Assembly: GCA_002150815.3 (NCBI GenBank)
Contig: NDFF03000047.1
Coordinates: forward strand, 124,001 to 188,000
Reading direction: 5' to 3'
Origin: Grammothele lineata
Taxonomy: Eukaryota; Basidiomycota; Agaricomycetes; Polyporales; Polyporaceae
DNA: 64,000 nucleotides
Both the position numbers and the translations under genes were made by a program. The notes beneath the pieces are model-generated. The model was not told the origin of the DNA. It did no database searches and worked only from the letters and a program-made list of their open reading frames with translations. This document shows, one piece after another, positions 1 to 15,130 of this stretch; the stretch's first letter is position 1, and each line of letters opens with the position of its first letter.

Positions 1-542
1 GGCTCTCCTAGGCCTCACACTGACGTCCCAGTCGTCAACTCGTCGCAAGGTTCAACGCACCTTTCGCTCGGAAGGAACACGTTCACTATGAAACTCGCTC
101 TAGTTCTCGACTTCGTAATCCGTCGGGTTCTCTGTTGGATTCATGGCATGTAGGGCCATCAGAACCGACGGCGTGAGGGCGGTCTTTGTGTAGTCACACC
201 TACTCAGGACTGATTGAATATTCGGTATGCATTATATTGCCATCGTTGGTGTCAGTGTCTGACCGTCGGCCTTCGTGCTCTCGACTACATAGCACAGTGT
301 GGTGTCCGTTCAGGTTTCTCCTTCAAATAGGGCCCCCGAGTGGTATCTACCTGTGTATCTCTCTTTTCTTCCTAGCATTTACTACAAACAACACATCATT
401 GATTGCGGGTGTCAGACTTTCGCGATACCTCAGTCTCCGTCCCCGTGAGTCCCTACCTCCTTCTAGAGGGTAGTCATGTTGCTGTTGACAAGCACGGATA
501 TGATTCAGCAGAGAGAGTAAGTTCTAGTAGATATAGCCGTAC
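1..542. other. Intergenic, left edge
   Basis: No coding region, RNA gene or repeat is recognisable here. The stretch lies downstream of the minus-strand HET gene that ends at 543, so it probably carries that gene's 3' flank. The short open frames have no intron logic or recognisable domain. Confidence 0.5.
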
Positions 543-3500
543 CTACGTCACAATAACTTGCGCAGTTACTAGGAATGCATCGAGAATCTCCACAGCTGGC
601 ACGCACTGTTCGGAACCAACAGGGCTGTAAGTCACCCCCGCCGAGGACGGCAGGTTGCGCAAGACCATCGGAAGCCCGTATTCCACTACCACCGGCTCCG
701 TCTGCGCGGACGCCTCGTTATCAATGAGTCGTCGCTTTTCTTTCTCTTGTATGTACACCGCTGTGACTGCTAACCTGATCTTGTCAGGTCCTAGAGCGTT
801 GTCCTCCCGAGGGATGAGCAGCGCGTTATTGGTAGAAGGGTATGTGACGACGTCTTCAGATAGTAGCTCAACTGGATAGCTCAGGATGTGAAGAGACGAT
901 GTCGACAATACTCGTATACATGTTCTACTGCTGCCGAGCGAGATGGTTGTGTCTGGGAAGAGTAGGAGGAGGAAGGCTTGGTCTGGGATAAACCCTTGGG
1001 GAGTGCAAGTGCCTTCTCCGCCCGGTCCCGCTGTGGCAGCGTACGCACCCAAGACGGAGGGAGCCCATCTGAATGGTGCTTGCGGTAGTCTCAGAGACCT
1101 GCCGCCACGGCCCGAAGGTGGCCACGTTGTGAAGAGGATGGCGGTATGGAAACGTTTGATCCGTAGGAGCATGATTTCCATTCGTTCGTAATGCGTCTCT
1201 TTAGTGAGAAGCTCGTCTACGTCGAGATTCAACAAGCTGGCGATCGCGAGCACTTCGTCTGCATGTTTACTTGTGCGACGACACATGAGGAGTTTGGCGA
1301 AATACGCGAAGCCATGGTGCTGCTCGAAGGAGTCGAGTTGCAATTGTTGGGCCGGAAGACTGTTTTGTAGGCAAGATAGAGGCGTCGTGTTGATCACTGC
1401 CTGCGAAATGGGAGCCAATGCATGTATCGGTCTGTCGAATAGTGGCAGCCGAGTTATATGCCAGGTGTGGATGATCTGAAGACCGTGAGCTGACAAGAGC
1501 CCATCTGCGAAGCTGAACCACACACGCTGCGCCAGAACGCACTCCTGTAGTGTCCATACCCGTTGCATCCAACCAGAGGTTCCGATTTTTAGAGCGACAT
1601 CGGATAGTTGAAGATCGCTCGCCTCCTCAGCATCCAGTCGCATCTTGCTCATCCCTGAGTCCAATACGACAACGGTATGTGCGTGTCTGTACGTATCGGC
1701 CATGCGGCGTATGGCTTGTTTCCGGAGGTCCTTATCCTGGGGGACGCAAAGGCTGTCGATCCAGAATGAGGGGGAAGTAGGGAATGGTGGACGACGCGCA
1801 GCGTCCGCATCAAGATCTATCCACATCGCGCATGGCTCATTCGGATTCGATATGATGATGCTCCGTTCAGCTAGATCCGGAGGGATCAGCGAAGCCAAGT
1901 CCCCCGAGTCTGAGAGCGCATTATTCTCAAAGAGTCGCCTTCCGGCAATGTCGTGAATACATTTGATTTGACAAAGGGGGAGACCGACTTCGGTCGTGCT
2001 TCCGAGACCATCAGACCATACATGGGAGATCGCCACGTATGGCTGTCGGTCGGAGGAATGAACCTCGAGAGTGTCCAGCTGCGGGTTGTAGGATACCACC
2101 GGTATTTCTCCACGACAAAGAATATCCGCGACCTGGGGAAGAGGTGGAGAGAGGAAGTCGCAGCGGCAGGCCGGTGATGTGTGACGCGTCGCGTAAGGAA
2201 GGTTGGGGTTGAGATTGACGACCCTGCAAGACGAACGATCGCAGGCTCGGTGCAAGTCGTCCAGACTGCTCGGGTAGGACGCCGCAAAGCGCAGGGCGTA
2301 GTAGCATATACGAGCATCGTAGAATAGTGGAGAATTGAGGAGAAGGAAAGGGCACCATCCATCCGCAGTGAGTCTGCTGTGTAATACCGCGAGTGCAAAT
2401 TGACTCGCGTGCGGTCTGATGTAGTTTGGAGCTTCAACTCTGGAAACTTGAGGGTCGTCAACGAGAGAAGTTAACCTTGGGGTGATGCTGCTGACGTTCT
2501 CCAGGAACGTGAATAGACCGCACATGAGATCCTCAACATCCTTCGTTATGAGTCCGGAGTTGGTGAAAATTCCTTCCCGCGGAGGCCCTAGTTTTGGAGT
2601 TTCGATATCGCCCATCTCAGCCTCGCGACGAGGACGGACGGCCTCGTCTAGAGCCGCATGTGCCATCTCAATGGCGTGGATGGCTCTTCGAGACCACGAG
2701 CCGTCATTTTCTCCAAAGCGGCTGTGTTCGTCCAAGCGAACGTAGACGTCGAGGAGTAAAATAGACAAGTTTTTCGATGTGAACTCGACGACACCTTGCA
2801 ATGATTCTCGAAGCAAAAAACGCTCTGGAATACGTTGATCGCATAGGACTTCCAGCAGACCGAATGTAAGCGCACTTTGCCAGAGCGCCAGAGTGTCTCG
2901 TTGACCACGTATCCTTGCACGGCGCGCCCAAGTGTAAGCGAAGAGGGATGTCGCGCAAGGGTAGTTGCCGTCGTGGGGGCCCCCAAGCCATCTGATGTCC
3001 GGAAAAGATATGAACTCATCGTCCGCTGTGCCTCTCGAAGCACCACGGAGCTTGGGAGAGATGTCATATGGTGCAAACTTGATGTGGGAAGGCGGAGTCG
3101 TGTCTTACACGCGCCATTAGTCTATGAGCCTCGGCATTGTTACCTCACTCACCTGAGCGGGAACCGCGTAAGGTCGCCAGCACATCTTCACCTACACGCA
3201 CGGACCATGGGAGTGGTGATGACACGTAATGGTTCTTCCGGAAATCCACTTCTTCCCGCCATGTGCGCGCTGACAGAGAACGAAAAAATAAAATAGTAAC
3301 ATCAAAATGCACGGGGCCAAGATCGATTTGGACGTCGTACTGCATCATGAAAGACGCAATGAGGAATCCGATAGGCCCTGGAAGCTTCTGGGCATTCTCC
3401 CATCCCCTTTCGCAGTTCGCTGCATATAGTAGGAAGTCGAGCAGCGGATCGGGGAAGGAGGATTCGGGCGCCGGCAACGATCGAAGGAAGCTGTGGTGGT

Positions 3501-4581
3501 AGAGGACGTTGACGAGATCGTACCAGGGAGACTTTTCTTCTGTAGTGTAGCGAGTCGATTCGGCTTTTGAGATGAGACCAATGGAAGCCAGTCCCCGCAG
3601 GGTTTCGCAAATGGCGCCACGAATGAGTCGTAGGTTCTCGATTGTCGCTTGCAGAAGGGACAAATGATGGTGTGGTAGTCGACAGGACTGTTCCTTCTCC
3701 GAAACGCCAGCTGCTTTGAGGATCAGCCGAGCAAGCATATGCAGCTCCTACGGACGTGATATTCTATTAGATAACAGCATTTATCTCTAGAAGAAACATA
3801 CCGCATCATTAACAGGCCGGCCTTCATAGGAGATTATGTTGGGGCGAATGGCGGGCATAAGAGTATCTGTGAGGGAGGAGGGCATATCGATCGTCGTCGC
3901 TAGAAAGGCAGGTCAATCTCATTACGAACAGATATTCAGCTATACACTGACTCACTGATTCCACGCCCACGGCATGTCGAACCCCAGTGAGTATATGCAG
4001 AACTTGGGGAGATGCGGGCATTTACAGCATCCACTAAGCGTTGAAAGAGCTCGGAGGGACGAGATCCGTGAGATGCGGCAAAAGACGTCGCAACGAAGCC
4101 AGTAATGCAGGCGGAGAACTGTTCAGCATACCGGCTTTCATGGATGGTACCGCCATTCACGCAGGCCCAGTACACATAATCCAGAATGGGGTCTGGCATC
4201 GCTGGTAAGAAGATGGAATGACAGGAGAAGGGAAGAGACCACATGAGATCACGGAACTGGAGGGATTCGATCAGGCCCAAGAAGCAGTCATAATGCGGCC
4301 GCTCCGAGTTGCAATCGGGGAGTAGCTCGAGATGAGAGAACTGGTGAACAGTGCTGCGAACAAGAGCCAGGCTCCTGGTAGTGATACGGAAGAGATTGTC
4401 TTGGAACGGTTTGTAGTCCAGGTGACGCCATGCGTAAGAGGTTACTTCGAGTATCCTGGAGGCCGCCCTTTCGACGTCCTAAACGAACCCCATTAGTCGA
4501 CCATTGATCTGGTGGGTACGAGGCTGGGCCACTTACCTGATCAGACGGGGTGACCATTGGACAGCCGCATAACAACTTCAT
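543..4581 (-). CDS. HET-domain (heterokaryon incompatibility) protein, ~1273 aa
   Basis: Large cytosolic protein with a HET domain, the module that in other fungi triggers cell death when unlike strains fuse or when NLR-type partners are activated. Model, in transcript order: 4581-4537, 4478-3956, 3899-3802, 3747-3153, 3103-543. The introns are about 48-58 nt and all phases agree. HET motifs sit near residues 778-789 (AISHVWSDGLGS, the usual YxALSYxWG block) and 868-877 (WIDSLCVPQD, the usual WIDxxCIDQ block), followed by an Arg/Ala-rich helix. The ~770 residues before the HET domain are helical and contain no module I recognise. The first exon encodes only MKLLCGCPMVTPSDQ. It is set by an ATG directly before a good donor; an upstream exon cannot be excluded. 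Heterokaryon-incompatibility function is inferred from the domain only. Confidence 0.85.
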
Positions 4582-4837
4582 GTTAGGTGACTTGTAGGAG
4601 GTAGTAGACTGTCGGAGTCAAGGATAGTTGTCGCGACGAAAGTCGACGACCAAACACATCGATCGAATAAGCCGGCAGCATAATCGGCGCTTGAAAATGA
4701 CGGCCCGTCCTGGGACCCGCACTGCCTTCTCGTCTTCTCTGCCCATACAGCCAACGCACTCCTACAGCAACGCTTCAAGTTAAAGAAAGGGAAATGATGT
4801 TATCTCATTAAAGCTATCAACTATGTTATGACGAAGG

Positions 4838-7055
<2,218 letters not shown>

Positions 7056-7475
7056 TGCAGAGGATTGTTTGAAGATCGATAGGTCGAGGCAGGATGTGCT
7101 GACCGTGTTATATGTTGCGGGATAGACGGAGTCATAGTACATCTGCCGACGTCAAACAAGAATAAGTGCAGGGAACGATGTAATGACGGGCAGGGAAGAC
7201 GTACACGAGGTGCGTCACAAGCCGACCGCACACCGGCATCCAAGGCGGCAGCTGTCCGGACTGCGAGGTGTACGGGGTTCTCCCGTTACGATGTAAGGGC
7301 GAGGGGGCGAGAGTGGGGATCATCGAATATAAACTTGACGAAGGTCGGTTGGACAGCGAAAATGAAGTGGAGAAGGCCGAGCCCCGCGGAACGCACCCAC
7401 GCGAACATCGACAATGGCCATTACGGGCGATTACAGTACACATTATGATACAACGCACCAGCCAACCAGGTCCGG
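7056..7475. other. Intergenic between esterase start and lipase stop
   Basis: About 420 bp. It holds the promoter and 5' UTR of the minus-strand esterase and the 3' flank of the minus-strand lipase gene. No further gene is seen. Confidence 0.5.
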
Positions 7476-9490
7476 CTATAGCCCCTCGTCATACAGCTTC
7501 CGACAGAGCGCGATGTAGAACCGTTCGAGGTCCATCTTCGTCGCCAGGTCGTTCCGCTCCGCCCGCTTCGTGCTTGACTTCCTCTCCGTGCTCTCCACCT
7601 CCGGAGTGTTGCCGCCCGGGGAAGCAGTCTTGCCAGCCGATCCGGGAGGAGGCACTTGGTCAACAATCCAGTCGAACACCGCAGACACCTTGGCCGTTGA
7701 GTTCTTGACGACCTCGTCCGAGTTCATGTTCTCCGAGTCTCGTGGCCGCGTCCGCGAATCCTCCTCCCTCCTTTCCTCTCTATGGAACTCCCCAGCCCCA
7801 ACTCCCGCGGTAGCTAGCATCATGCTATGCTCGTGCCTCTGCTCGCTGATATCCGCCCCCGCGCTCTTCGCCGCCGCTTTCTCCTCGCGCTTCCACGCCC
7901 GCACGAACTTGCCCCAGTCACCGAGATTCCACCCGTCCGGGCTAGGAATCGACGGCAAGTCTACGTCGAGCCCCCTTGCGCCACGTAGTTCCCAGTGGTC
8001 GCACCCCTCGAGGACCCCAAGGAACTCTCCCCACCGCGCGCTCTGCACGGTGACGAGCCCGTCGTTGCCCCACTCCGAGTCGATGTGCGCGAGGGGATGG
8101 TCACGTTCGTGCAATCGACCACGCTCGCGCTCTTCGAAGCCGTCGAGGACCATCTTCGGAAGCCAGAGGGGATGCCAGATGTTCATGCTTGAAGTACGGC
8201 CAGCGACGCTGAAGTACTTGACGGATGGGTCGTCGGGTGTGTTAGGGTTGAAGACGGTGTTGAGGTAGGAGGAAGTGAGGTTCGCGTATGCAGGGGAATC
8301 GAGAAGTGAGAGGAGGAGCGTAGTGAATGATGAAGGGAGAGCGGCAATAGACAGCAGGTACTTGACGGAAGGCGGCTGTTGTTTACTTGAATGGGGAGAT
8401 TCGCGATCGGAAGGTTCAGACATTGAATGAGTCGAGCGGAGCCCTGGTACTTGTTCTTCCTTTTGGCCAAGACCGAGGTATTGCTGGATGACGGAACGAT
8501 TAGCATACGTGCATCCTGAAGATGACTTTTGCAAACGATATCGTACGTACTCGGCACCAGTCCATGAACGGGCTTCCTCTATGAGGAGTAGCGACGGTCG
8601 TGAGCGAAAGGGGGACATAGTCCGTGGGCTTGAGGTGCGATATGAGGTAGCGGCAGTCCAAGCCGCCCATGGAGTGGGCGAGGAAGTTAACACCTCTTGA
8701 AGGAGCCTTGTTTCGAAGGAAACTATCAAGGTTCTTCGCACGAGAGGGAACCGAACCGGTACTACATAGATGATCAACGAACTGCGTGGGGTTCGACATA
8801 GGAGGATACGCACCTCGGAACACCAGTTACCAGAACCTCAGCTCCCAGCTTATCCCGCAAGACATTGAGCACATTGGACCAATAGTGTTGCTGTAAGATA
8901 GGAATAGCCGAAGGACCGCGTACATCGAATCCGTATAGACCTGAGATGTGTGAGGGCTTGTCCTGGACGAGTAGAGTAGCACTATGCTTACCGTGGCAAA
9001 GAACTATTGGATATCGCGGTTTGCGAAGGGGATCATACAATGCAGGATGCTCGATGAGTTTGTGTATCTGATCTGTCGGTGAAGACCCGGATGAAGAGGC
9101 GTTCGGGATCGGAGGATCTTGAATCGCCGCGCCGTCGATAGATAGGTCGGTATATGCGGTGTGAGAATCAACATGAAGAATCCTCTTGAAGCCCTGATGA
9201 CTGAACTTCGGCGAATTGGATAACCAAGCGGGCCATTGCAGCGAATAGGGCGGACGAGTCTCGGTGGGGTCCGCACGAGATTGGGTGAGGTAGTGGTGAG
9301 AAATGCCGAGGGTGGAGACGACGTTCACGATGCGGCGGAAGAGAGCAGCGACAGGAACAGGAAACCAGACGGTCTGCATGTCGCCTGCGGCGATGAGGAA
9401 GACATGTAGCTCAGCGTCGAGGTCGTTGGCGACGAAAAGCAAAACCGACGCGGTCCTCGACGGCCTCGAGTTGGGGCACCTTCGCGTCAT
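7476..9490 (-). CDS. Tgl2-like triacylglycerol lipase, alpha/beta hydrolase, ~614 aa
   Basis: Intracellular lipase resembling yeast Tgl2, a mitochondrial triacylglycerol lipase. Exons: 9490-8992, 8940-8814, 8761-8551, 8483-7476. The core reads YPIVLCHG, then LYGFDVRGPS, then GAEVLVTGVP. The nucleophile elbow is AHSMGG with Ser239, followed by LTTVATPHRGSPFMDW. All of this is typical of the family. The last exon adds a long C-terminal region. It ends in an Arg/Glu/Ser-rich stretch that is probably disordered, before a helical end (ERFYIALCRKLYDEGL). Downstream of the nucleophile, HIDSEWGNDGLVTVQSARWG probably carries the acid residue. The start is the weak point. ATG 9490 gives an Arg-rich leader that could be a mitochondrial presequence, and an in-frame stop lies about 70 bp upstream. 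An extra 5' exon or the internal Met (MQTVWF) is also possible. Confidence 0.82.
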
Positions 9491-10149
9491 CGCGTTGGGG
9501 CGTGCGACGCACGTGCCACGTCGCCACGGCCCGGATCTTGGCCCGGTCCAGGCTCGCGCGCTTCACCGAACTTGCTCCTCGACTCGACCAACGACCAAGT
9601 ACCCTGATGCTGAAAATTCCATCAAGCGCATCTCATAGCACGGTCTTTCAGAATTCAGCTGCAACTCGTTCTCTCGAGCTCCGTACTCGCACCTGCCAAC
9701 TTCCGCTCTTGATACCAAGTGGCACCCACACAAACCCGCCGAAGTTCGAAAATACGGGAGCATGGTCTTTCGACGCCCCCTGCTATGCTTCTTTAACAAA
9801 ACTGAGCCTATATGCGTCGCAGTTGGGTAGATTTTACAGAGCCACAAATCTGATCCAAGTAAGGTAAGCAGTTAACAAATCAACAAACCCGGAGTCGTCA
9901 GTAACGCCTAAAGCGTCCCACACTTGAAAAGCGCTCTGCGCCAAGCCACTCAAATGTGGCCAAAGCTTCTGGGATTCATTCATGCATGCATGTGGTACCA
10001 AAGCTTCACCTACTTGCGTCGCACGGCTGGCTCCATATATAAGCATCCAATTCGCCGTTCAGTACCGTACCTCCACTCACTGTGTACGCTCGTCCTCAAA
10101 ACGCCACTCAGCACACTGTTACTTTCTCCAGTGCGCTCATCATCTCACC
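9491..10149. other. Divergent promoter region
   Basis: Divergent interval between the minus-strand lipase and the plus-strand gene at 10150. It holds a TATA-like site at 10036-10043. The short open frames on both strands are not supported. Confidence 0.5.
10036..10043 (+). promoter_or_regulatory. TATA-like box, about 110 bp upstream of the ATG at 10150
   Basis: TATATAAG lies 107-114 bp before the predicted ATG, a common distance in basidiomycetes. Confidence 0.45.
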
Positions 10150-11791
10150 ATGTCTAGTGGTTTGAACAACACAAAGTACAACGTAGAACCAGCCCCACAA
10201 CCTCACAATTTCAACGACGGCGGTGTGGGCTACCCACTTCTTCCCCAAATGATCCAACCTCAAGATCCTCTTCAATATCCTCCGGGCATCTTCGTCCCCA
10301 ATCCGCCTCTTGGGTCACGGCAGGCTCAGCCTGTCGTTCATGTCCCACAACCACAGTACGCCTCTGGACGACACTCAATGCTAACTCAGAACCAGTCTCA
10401 GCTAGGCCATCCTCGAGGCAATGACCACTTCGAGCAGCAGTACGATGCGCGCGAGGGTGTCATCTACAGCAGCGGTCCCAGCCCCATCACATCGCTTTCT
10501 GGTCCAAGCACCACCTCCGATGGATATTCGTTTAGTGGTCTTGACGACACATATGCATCCTCTCAGGCCGGCGGACCGGTCACCAACGCGGAGTGGCGCA
10601 TGCGCTACGCGCAGGCCGCACGCGATGCCTTCATCGCGCGCAAGCACCCCTCCTCCGCGCAACCTCAAGATGGTCGTAGCACTCCGCGTTACACACGTGT
10701 CGTCCACGGATACAGCGGCCTCGCGCGCGGCGAATGGGAAGACGTGCTGCTCGCAGGTGCACTGTCGAACGACAGCATCGTGCGTCGGGGGTGGGCCTAC
10801 GGCACGGTTATCTTGTTTTCAGGCTCTCTCCGAGAGGGCGAAGCAGGCACGCTTGCGCTTGCAGCGCGGCTGGTGCAACTAGCTGTAGTTGGACACGAGG
10901 GCGTGCGCGTTCCCCGCCTTGTTCCATACGTGCGAGATGTGTATGGGGCGTTCCCGAGCCAGAACGACTCCAATGATCTGCAAGGCAGATCCATAACTAT
11001 GCGTCTGGGCGTGGACGTGAACGGCCAGCTCAAGGAAAGAGGCGTTACTTCGTACCAGTTCTTAGAGGATCTCAAGCGATGTGTGACGGAAGAATTCTTC
11101 GCTTGGTGGTGCTCGGTACGTGGCTTACCCGATTTGCTTTATACGAATTGCGATAGCTGAGATACCATGTAGGGCACTCCGAACACGCCATTCTCCACGA
11201 AGACGGTGGCCAAGGACAACCACCTCTATCTCAAGACGGCAGACGCAGTGCTGAACTTTGCCGTCGACCTCTACCACCAAGGCTTACTAGCAGCCATGAC
11301 CATTCACGAGCTGCTCCGCGCTCTCGTGGTGGATATGGTTGCGCTCGAGCAGCTATACGCCGTGCGCGAGATTCTCAAGGGCTTAGACGCGAAGTTCCCA
11401 GAGGCCCACCCGATGTTATTCAAGGACTTCCAAGGCGCTCTCGACGACGGCCAGAGACGCGTCCACTTCTCGATCCTGCGCGAGCCGCTCGAACCGGGCG
11501 CCGCAACGCTCGTGTACAAGGTTCGTGTACAACGCTTCTATCCCCCCATACCGATCCCGCTGAAACTGTTTGACCGCGCAGGACATCCTCAGGATCTTCG
11601 ACGGATGGAAGACACGCGCCGCTGCACTGCACGCAGTGGGAACAGATGCAGAGGACCCAAAATTCCTTCCACCTCGTCCTGAGAACGTCGAACTCCCTCC
11701 GCCACGCGAACTCGCACCCGGGCTGTGGACGCCGCGCGCCCGTACCCCAGTGGTGACGATTCGGCGCGACACACCCAAACGTCTGAAGTAA
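10150..11791 (+). CDS. Pro/Gln-rich protein with helical, possibly MIF4G-like, C-terminal half, 507 aa
   Basis: Three exons: 10150-11115, 11173-11520, 11582-11791. The donors are gtacgt and gttcgt, and phases close to 507 aa. Residues 1 to about 150 are rich in Pro, Gln, Ser and Tyr and look disordered. From about 160 the chain is helical. It includes EDLKRCVTEEFFAWW and, after the first intron, a run of amphipathic helices (AVLNFAVDLYHQGLLAAMTI, then ALEQLYAVREILKGL). Paired helices of this kind occur in MIF4G/HEAT-like proteins of translation and RNA metabolism, but I see no diagnostic motif, so that assignment is a suggestion. The C-terminus is short, with Pro/Arg-rich ends. A likely housekeeping or regulatory protein, with no evident link to the 12-52 kb region. 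Confidence 0.8.
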
Positions 11792-12452
11792 TTGCAGCGC
11801 TCATTGTCTCATTGTGACGTTTGCGCAAGACCACGCAGTTTCTCTTATTCTTCTATCATTCCGAGTCTCCGGGTTGTATCGTTATTGGTTTCTGAGCAGC
11901 TGTCGCTCTCACACACTCCTTCTATCATAGATGCCTCAATCTCGTATCTTTACACTCGCACGCTCCTTCTGACGTCACGTACTTCGTACCACAATATGAC
12001 AGTTTCCACTTTGCATCGAAGCATAAAGGTGTTCTCCTCGTTGCGATGTGTGGGCTTGTCGCTCGAGCTATGTTCATGGACGTCATCATGGCTAACGAGC
12101 GGTACGCCACTATCAGCACCCACTGCCACTGAGCGTCTTGCTATAAATCCACTGTAATGTTGTCAATGGGAGCCGGAGCAGTGCCCCAGTTCAGCGCTCG
12201 GAGCTGCTATCGACGGAGCGCAGTCCGCAACGCCGATGCGGTGAAGTGCACCCGGCACGTGGTGCCGTTTGCGTCGCGGGACTTCTTGCTGCGGTCTCCA
12301 TCTTTGCACAGTTGATAAAATGAGGAATGAAGGCCGTAAATGAAGATATATACGTATAGGTACCATAACGACACACAAAGGAAGAGAAGTCCTGAGAGTT
12401 GTCCTGCTGTGGGCGGATTCCACGGGAACCGCTGCGAAGGCACACCGCCAAG
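11792..12452. other. Intergenic, convergent 3' flanks
   Basis: Shared 3' region of the plus-strand gene ending at 11791 and UbiA-1, which ends at 12453 on the minus strand. It is relatively T-rich after 11800. Nothing else is recognised. Confidence 0.5.
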
Positions 12453-13737
12453 TCAGAAGACGAAGGCCCCCGTCGACGACGCGACGGCCGCACCGGCGTT
12501 CAGGGCGCCGATGTAGTCTCCAAACATGCCCAGCCAGATCATGACCGCAAGGATCGCGTTAGCCTGCATGTCGTTGAGAACCCAATCGTCAGTTCCAGCG
12601 ACCAGGACAGCTCTCCGGCACAAACGCACCTCGAACTTGATCGGGCTATCCTTCGCATCCTTGTCGTTCCACGCCCACAGCTGCCACCCGAGATGGGCCG
12701 CAGCGCCTCCACACGCGAGGAGCACGTACCCCGGTCCGAGGTGCAAGTCAATGCCGGCGCCGGCGAGGCACAGCACGAAAGTGACCGCGAAGCCCGAGAG
12801 GATCTGGCGCACGCGGGCGGGGCCGAAGAGCACGGGCGTGGATTTGATACCGACGCGGAGGTCCGCCTCGCGGTCGTGCCAGGCATAGATCGTGTCGTAG
12901 AAGATCGTCCAGCTGTCCAGCGCGAGCGCGGAAGCGAGTATCTGTGAGGAAGGTGTGCTCCGCGAGATGCAGGGAGGAACGAGCGCATACCATGTTCCGC
13001 CAGCGGTTAGCAGCCATACAGCGGGAGGGGCGATTTGCCCCGTCGCTGCTGCCCAGCCAACAGGAATCCCCCAGTTCAAGCTGATTCCTGACATGCCCAG
13101 AGTGAGAACAGTAGTTAGCGAAAGATAGGCAAACCTACCTAGCCATGCTTGTGGCCAATACGTCCACCTCTTCATAAGTGGATACAGGCTTTGAATGGGG
13201 AAGATCCCAGCCAGGGCAAGAAGCACCCTGTATGAGAAGCATCGGAGATTAGACGAGTACGAAGACGAAGAACACCAAACGCACGTGGTCGAGTCTGCGT
13301 ACGAGAGAAGGAACAAGGGGGGAAGAAGCAGCGCAGCACAGAGTGCGACTGCTCCCTTCATAGAAACCCTCCCTGACGGGAGTGGTCGAGTTTTCGTTCG
13401 CTCTGAGGGAACGTCAGCGGCCGGTCTCTCGCGATGAAGTGAAAGCCACTGACCAATCTGTCGGTCGAATTCCACGTCGCAGATATCGTTCAAGACGCAT
13501 TGCGCGCTATGGACAAACATGGAGCCAACAAAAAGGAACGCGATGTGAGTGACATAAGCCTCGAGCGGCATTGCCACAGCGCGAGCTGCAAGAGTCAAGC
13601 CCCAAGCTGTTCGATGATCGTTAGCGCAGCAAGCAACATGGTTCCCGGGCAGGCCTACCGCATGGCCAGAACAGCAATGTATTTCCTCCGAGGGGCTTGT
13701 GGAGACGAGTGAGCTCGAAGTACGCTCTCGCTGCCAT
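12453..13737 (-). CDS. UbiA-type aromatic prenyltransferase 1, 309 aa
   Basis: Integral-membrane prenyltransferase that joins a prenyl diphosphate to an aromatic acceptor. Seven exons: 13737-13659, 13606-13454, 13402-13285, 13227-13139, 13087-12991, 12912-12630, 12563-12453. The first Asp-rich motif is NDICDVEFD (66-74). The second is DTIYAWHDREAD (185-196), with the DxxxD at 192-196. Both bind Mg-diphosphate. RTKTRPLPSG after motif 1 is also typical. Hydrophobic segments match the family's multi-helix bundle. It resembles Coq2 but has no mitochondrial leader, and a second intact paralogue lies at 39950-41237, so I favour specialised (meroterpenoid-type) metabolism over ubiquinone synthesis. 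Substrate unknown. It lies just downstream of the ligase gene on the same strand. A TATA-like site is about 90 bp upstream. Confidence 0.93.
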
Positions 13738-15130
13738 GACGTGTCGAGCGCCGAAAAAGTCGAACGGCAAGCACAGTCGGTCACGATAAGGTTAGGTGGG
13801 ACTTCTGAGAAGAAGACCTCATGAAGCTCTTATAGAAGCACGAAGCTTTATTTCAATGGGCGGCGGTGAGCGACGTTGGGACATCAAGAGCCAGAATCCA
13901 AAAACAGGAATGCTAGCCTGTGCCGCATATCACATAGGAGACGCCCCAGAGTCCACCGCCCGTCATGCGAAGAACACGCTCGTGAGGCCCCGGGCTGAGC
14001 GCATCTCTTGACGTCGAACCGGTGACGCAGGGAGATGTTCCGCGCGGGGAAACCGCAAGCACTGAGCACGGGCGCAAGGAACCATCTTGATGGCGTTGGA
14101 GAAGTCGAGCATGGAGCACAGCGGTGACGGCGGGAGATTCGGAGGTTCGCAGGTCGACGTAGTGGGAAGAAGGCCTCACCTCGGTCATCTTCGGCAAGAG
14201 TCACGCGCACGGACCAAAGGATGGACCACGAAGCGCCCGCGCCTGGCAAATCCTGCTAGGGAGATTACGCGATGATGATCACATACACGGCGCATCTTGG
14301 AGGAACTTGAAGATGCACTCCTTCCACATTGAACACGAAGGCGATCGCGGCGGTGAGCAGAAATCAGGTGAGTCGCTTCCTGAATACCTCAGGCTAAATG
14401 CAAGGTAGGCGTTGAGGCTCGAATAAGAAATTAGCACGCATACTGAGTCTTCGACTTCTCCATTTTCTCGGTCTCACACGGAAGAAGGGATTCACGCGTC
14501 GTTATCCAAGGTTTTCACATAGCAGATGCCCGAGATGCATACATTCCACGAGGTGCATGGCGATTTTATCACTGCGGTCTTCGCGGCGCGATCGAGTTCG
14601 TAAAGCTTAACAGGTGCCTTTCATAGCGCCCCCTGAGAGAGGATATGGTCCTGACGCAGTCTATGCCCGATTTGAAGTCTGACGTTCCCGCGCAGTCCTA
14701 CATCATGTTCTCAACGTCATCTGGCATCTGTTGAACACTGAACGTTGGACGTGAACTCCATTCTTCCCAAGCTCCGGCCAGCGGTCCCGTCGCAACTTCC
14801 GAAAGCCCAACATGATCGCAGCTGGAGATTCTTCGCCAGACCGCACGCGTCTTGCTGAACGCCGTGTAAGATGTCAAGGCACATACGTCTGCTACGCACA
14901 TGGGTACTGACAGGTGCCCCAGATGTGTGAGAACCTCTTTTCCTGCCAAACCCGTACATACCCGGCGCTCACTATGATGGCATGTTCCATGAAGGAGCCT
15001 TCATTGTCCCGCTAATGGAGATGTTGGAATAACGATAGCATGATACTCAACACAATACGACGAGGCAAGGTTCTAATACACACTTCGGCTACACAGCTTT
15101 CTACAGTACACCATAACGGGAGCTCCATGT
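13738..15130. other. Intergenic: UbiA-1 promoter and ligase 3' flank
   Basis: About 1.4 kb. Overlapping minus-strand frames around 13884-14249 and 14698-14959 are open but compete with each other. They have no recognisable domain or clear splice chain, so no gene is called. A small unrecognised minus-strand gene cannot be excluded. Confidence 0.4.
13827..13834 (-). promoter_or_regulatory. TATA-like box upstream of UbiA-1
   Basis: On the minus strand it reads TATAAGAG, about 90 bp before the ATG at 13737. Confidence 0.4.

Noticed and set aside
9502..9867. Open frames upstream of the Tgl2-like lipase as an extra gene or first exon
   Set aside because: Frames on both strands compete, and none splices convincingly into the lipase. 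Left as intergenic with the start uncertainty noted.
12453..13737. Calling UbiA-1 the ubiquinone enzyme Coq2
   Set aside because: The motifs are shared by the whole superfamily. There is no mitochondrial leader, and a second copy with the same gene structure lies nearby. Left as UbiA-type.
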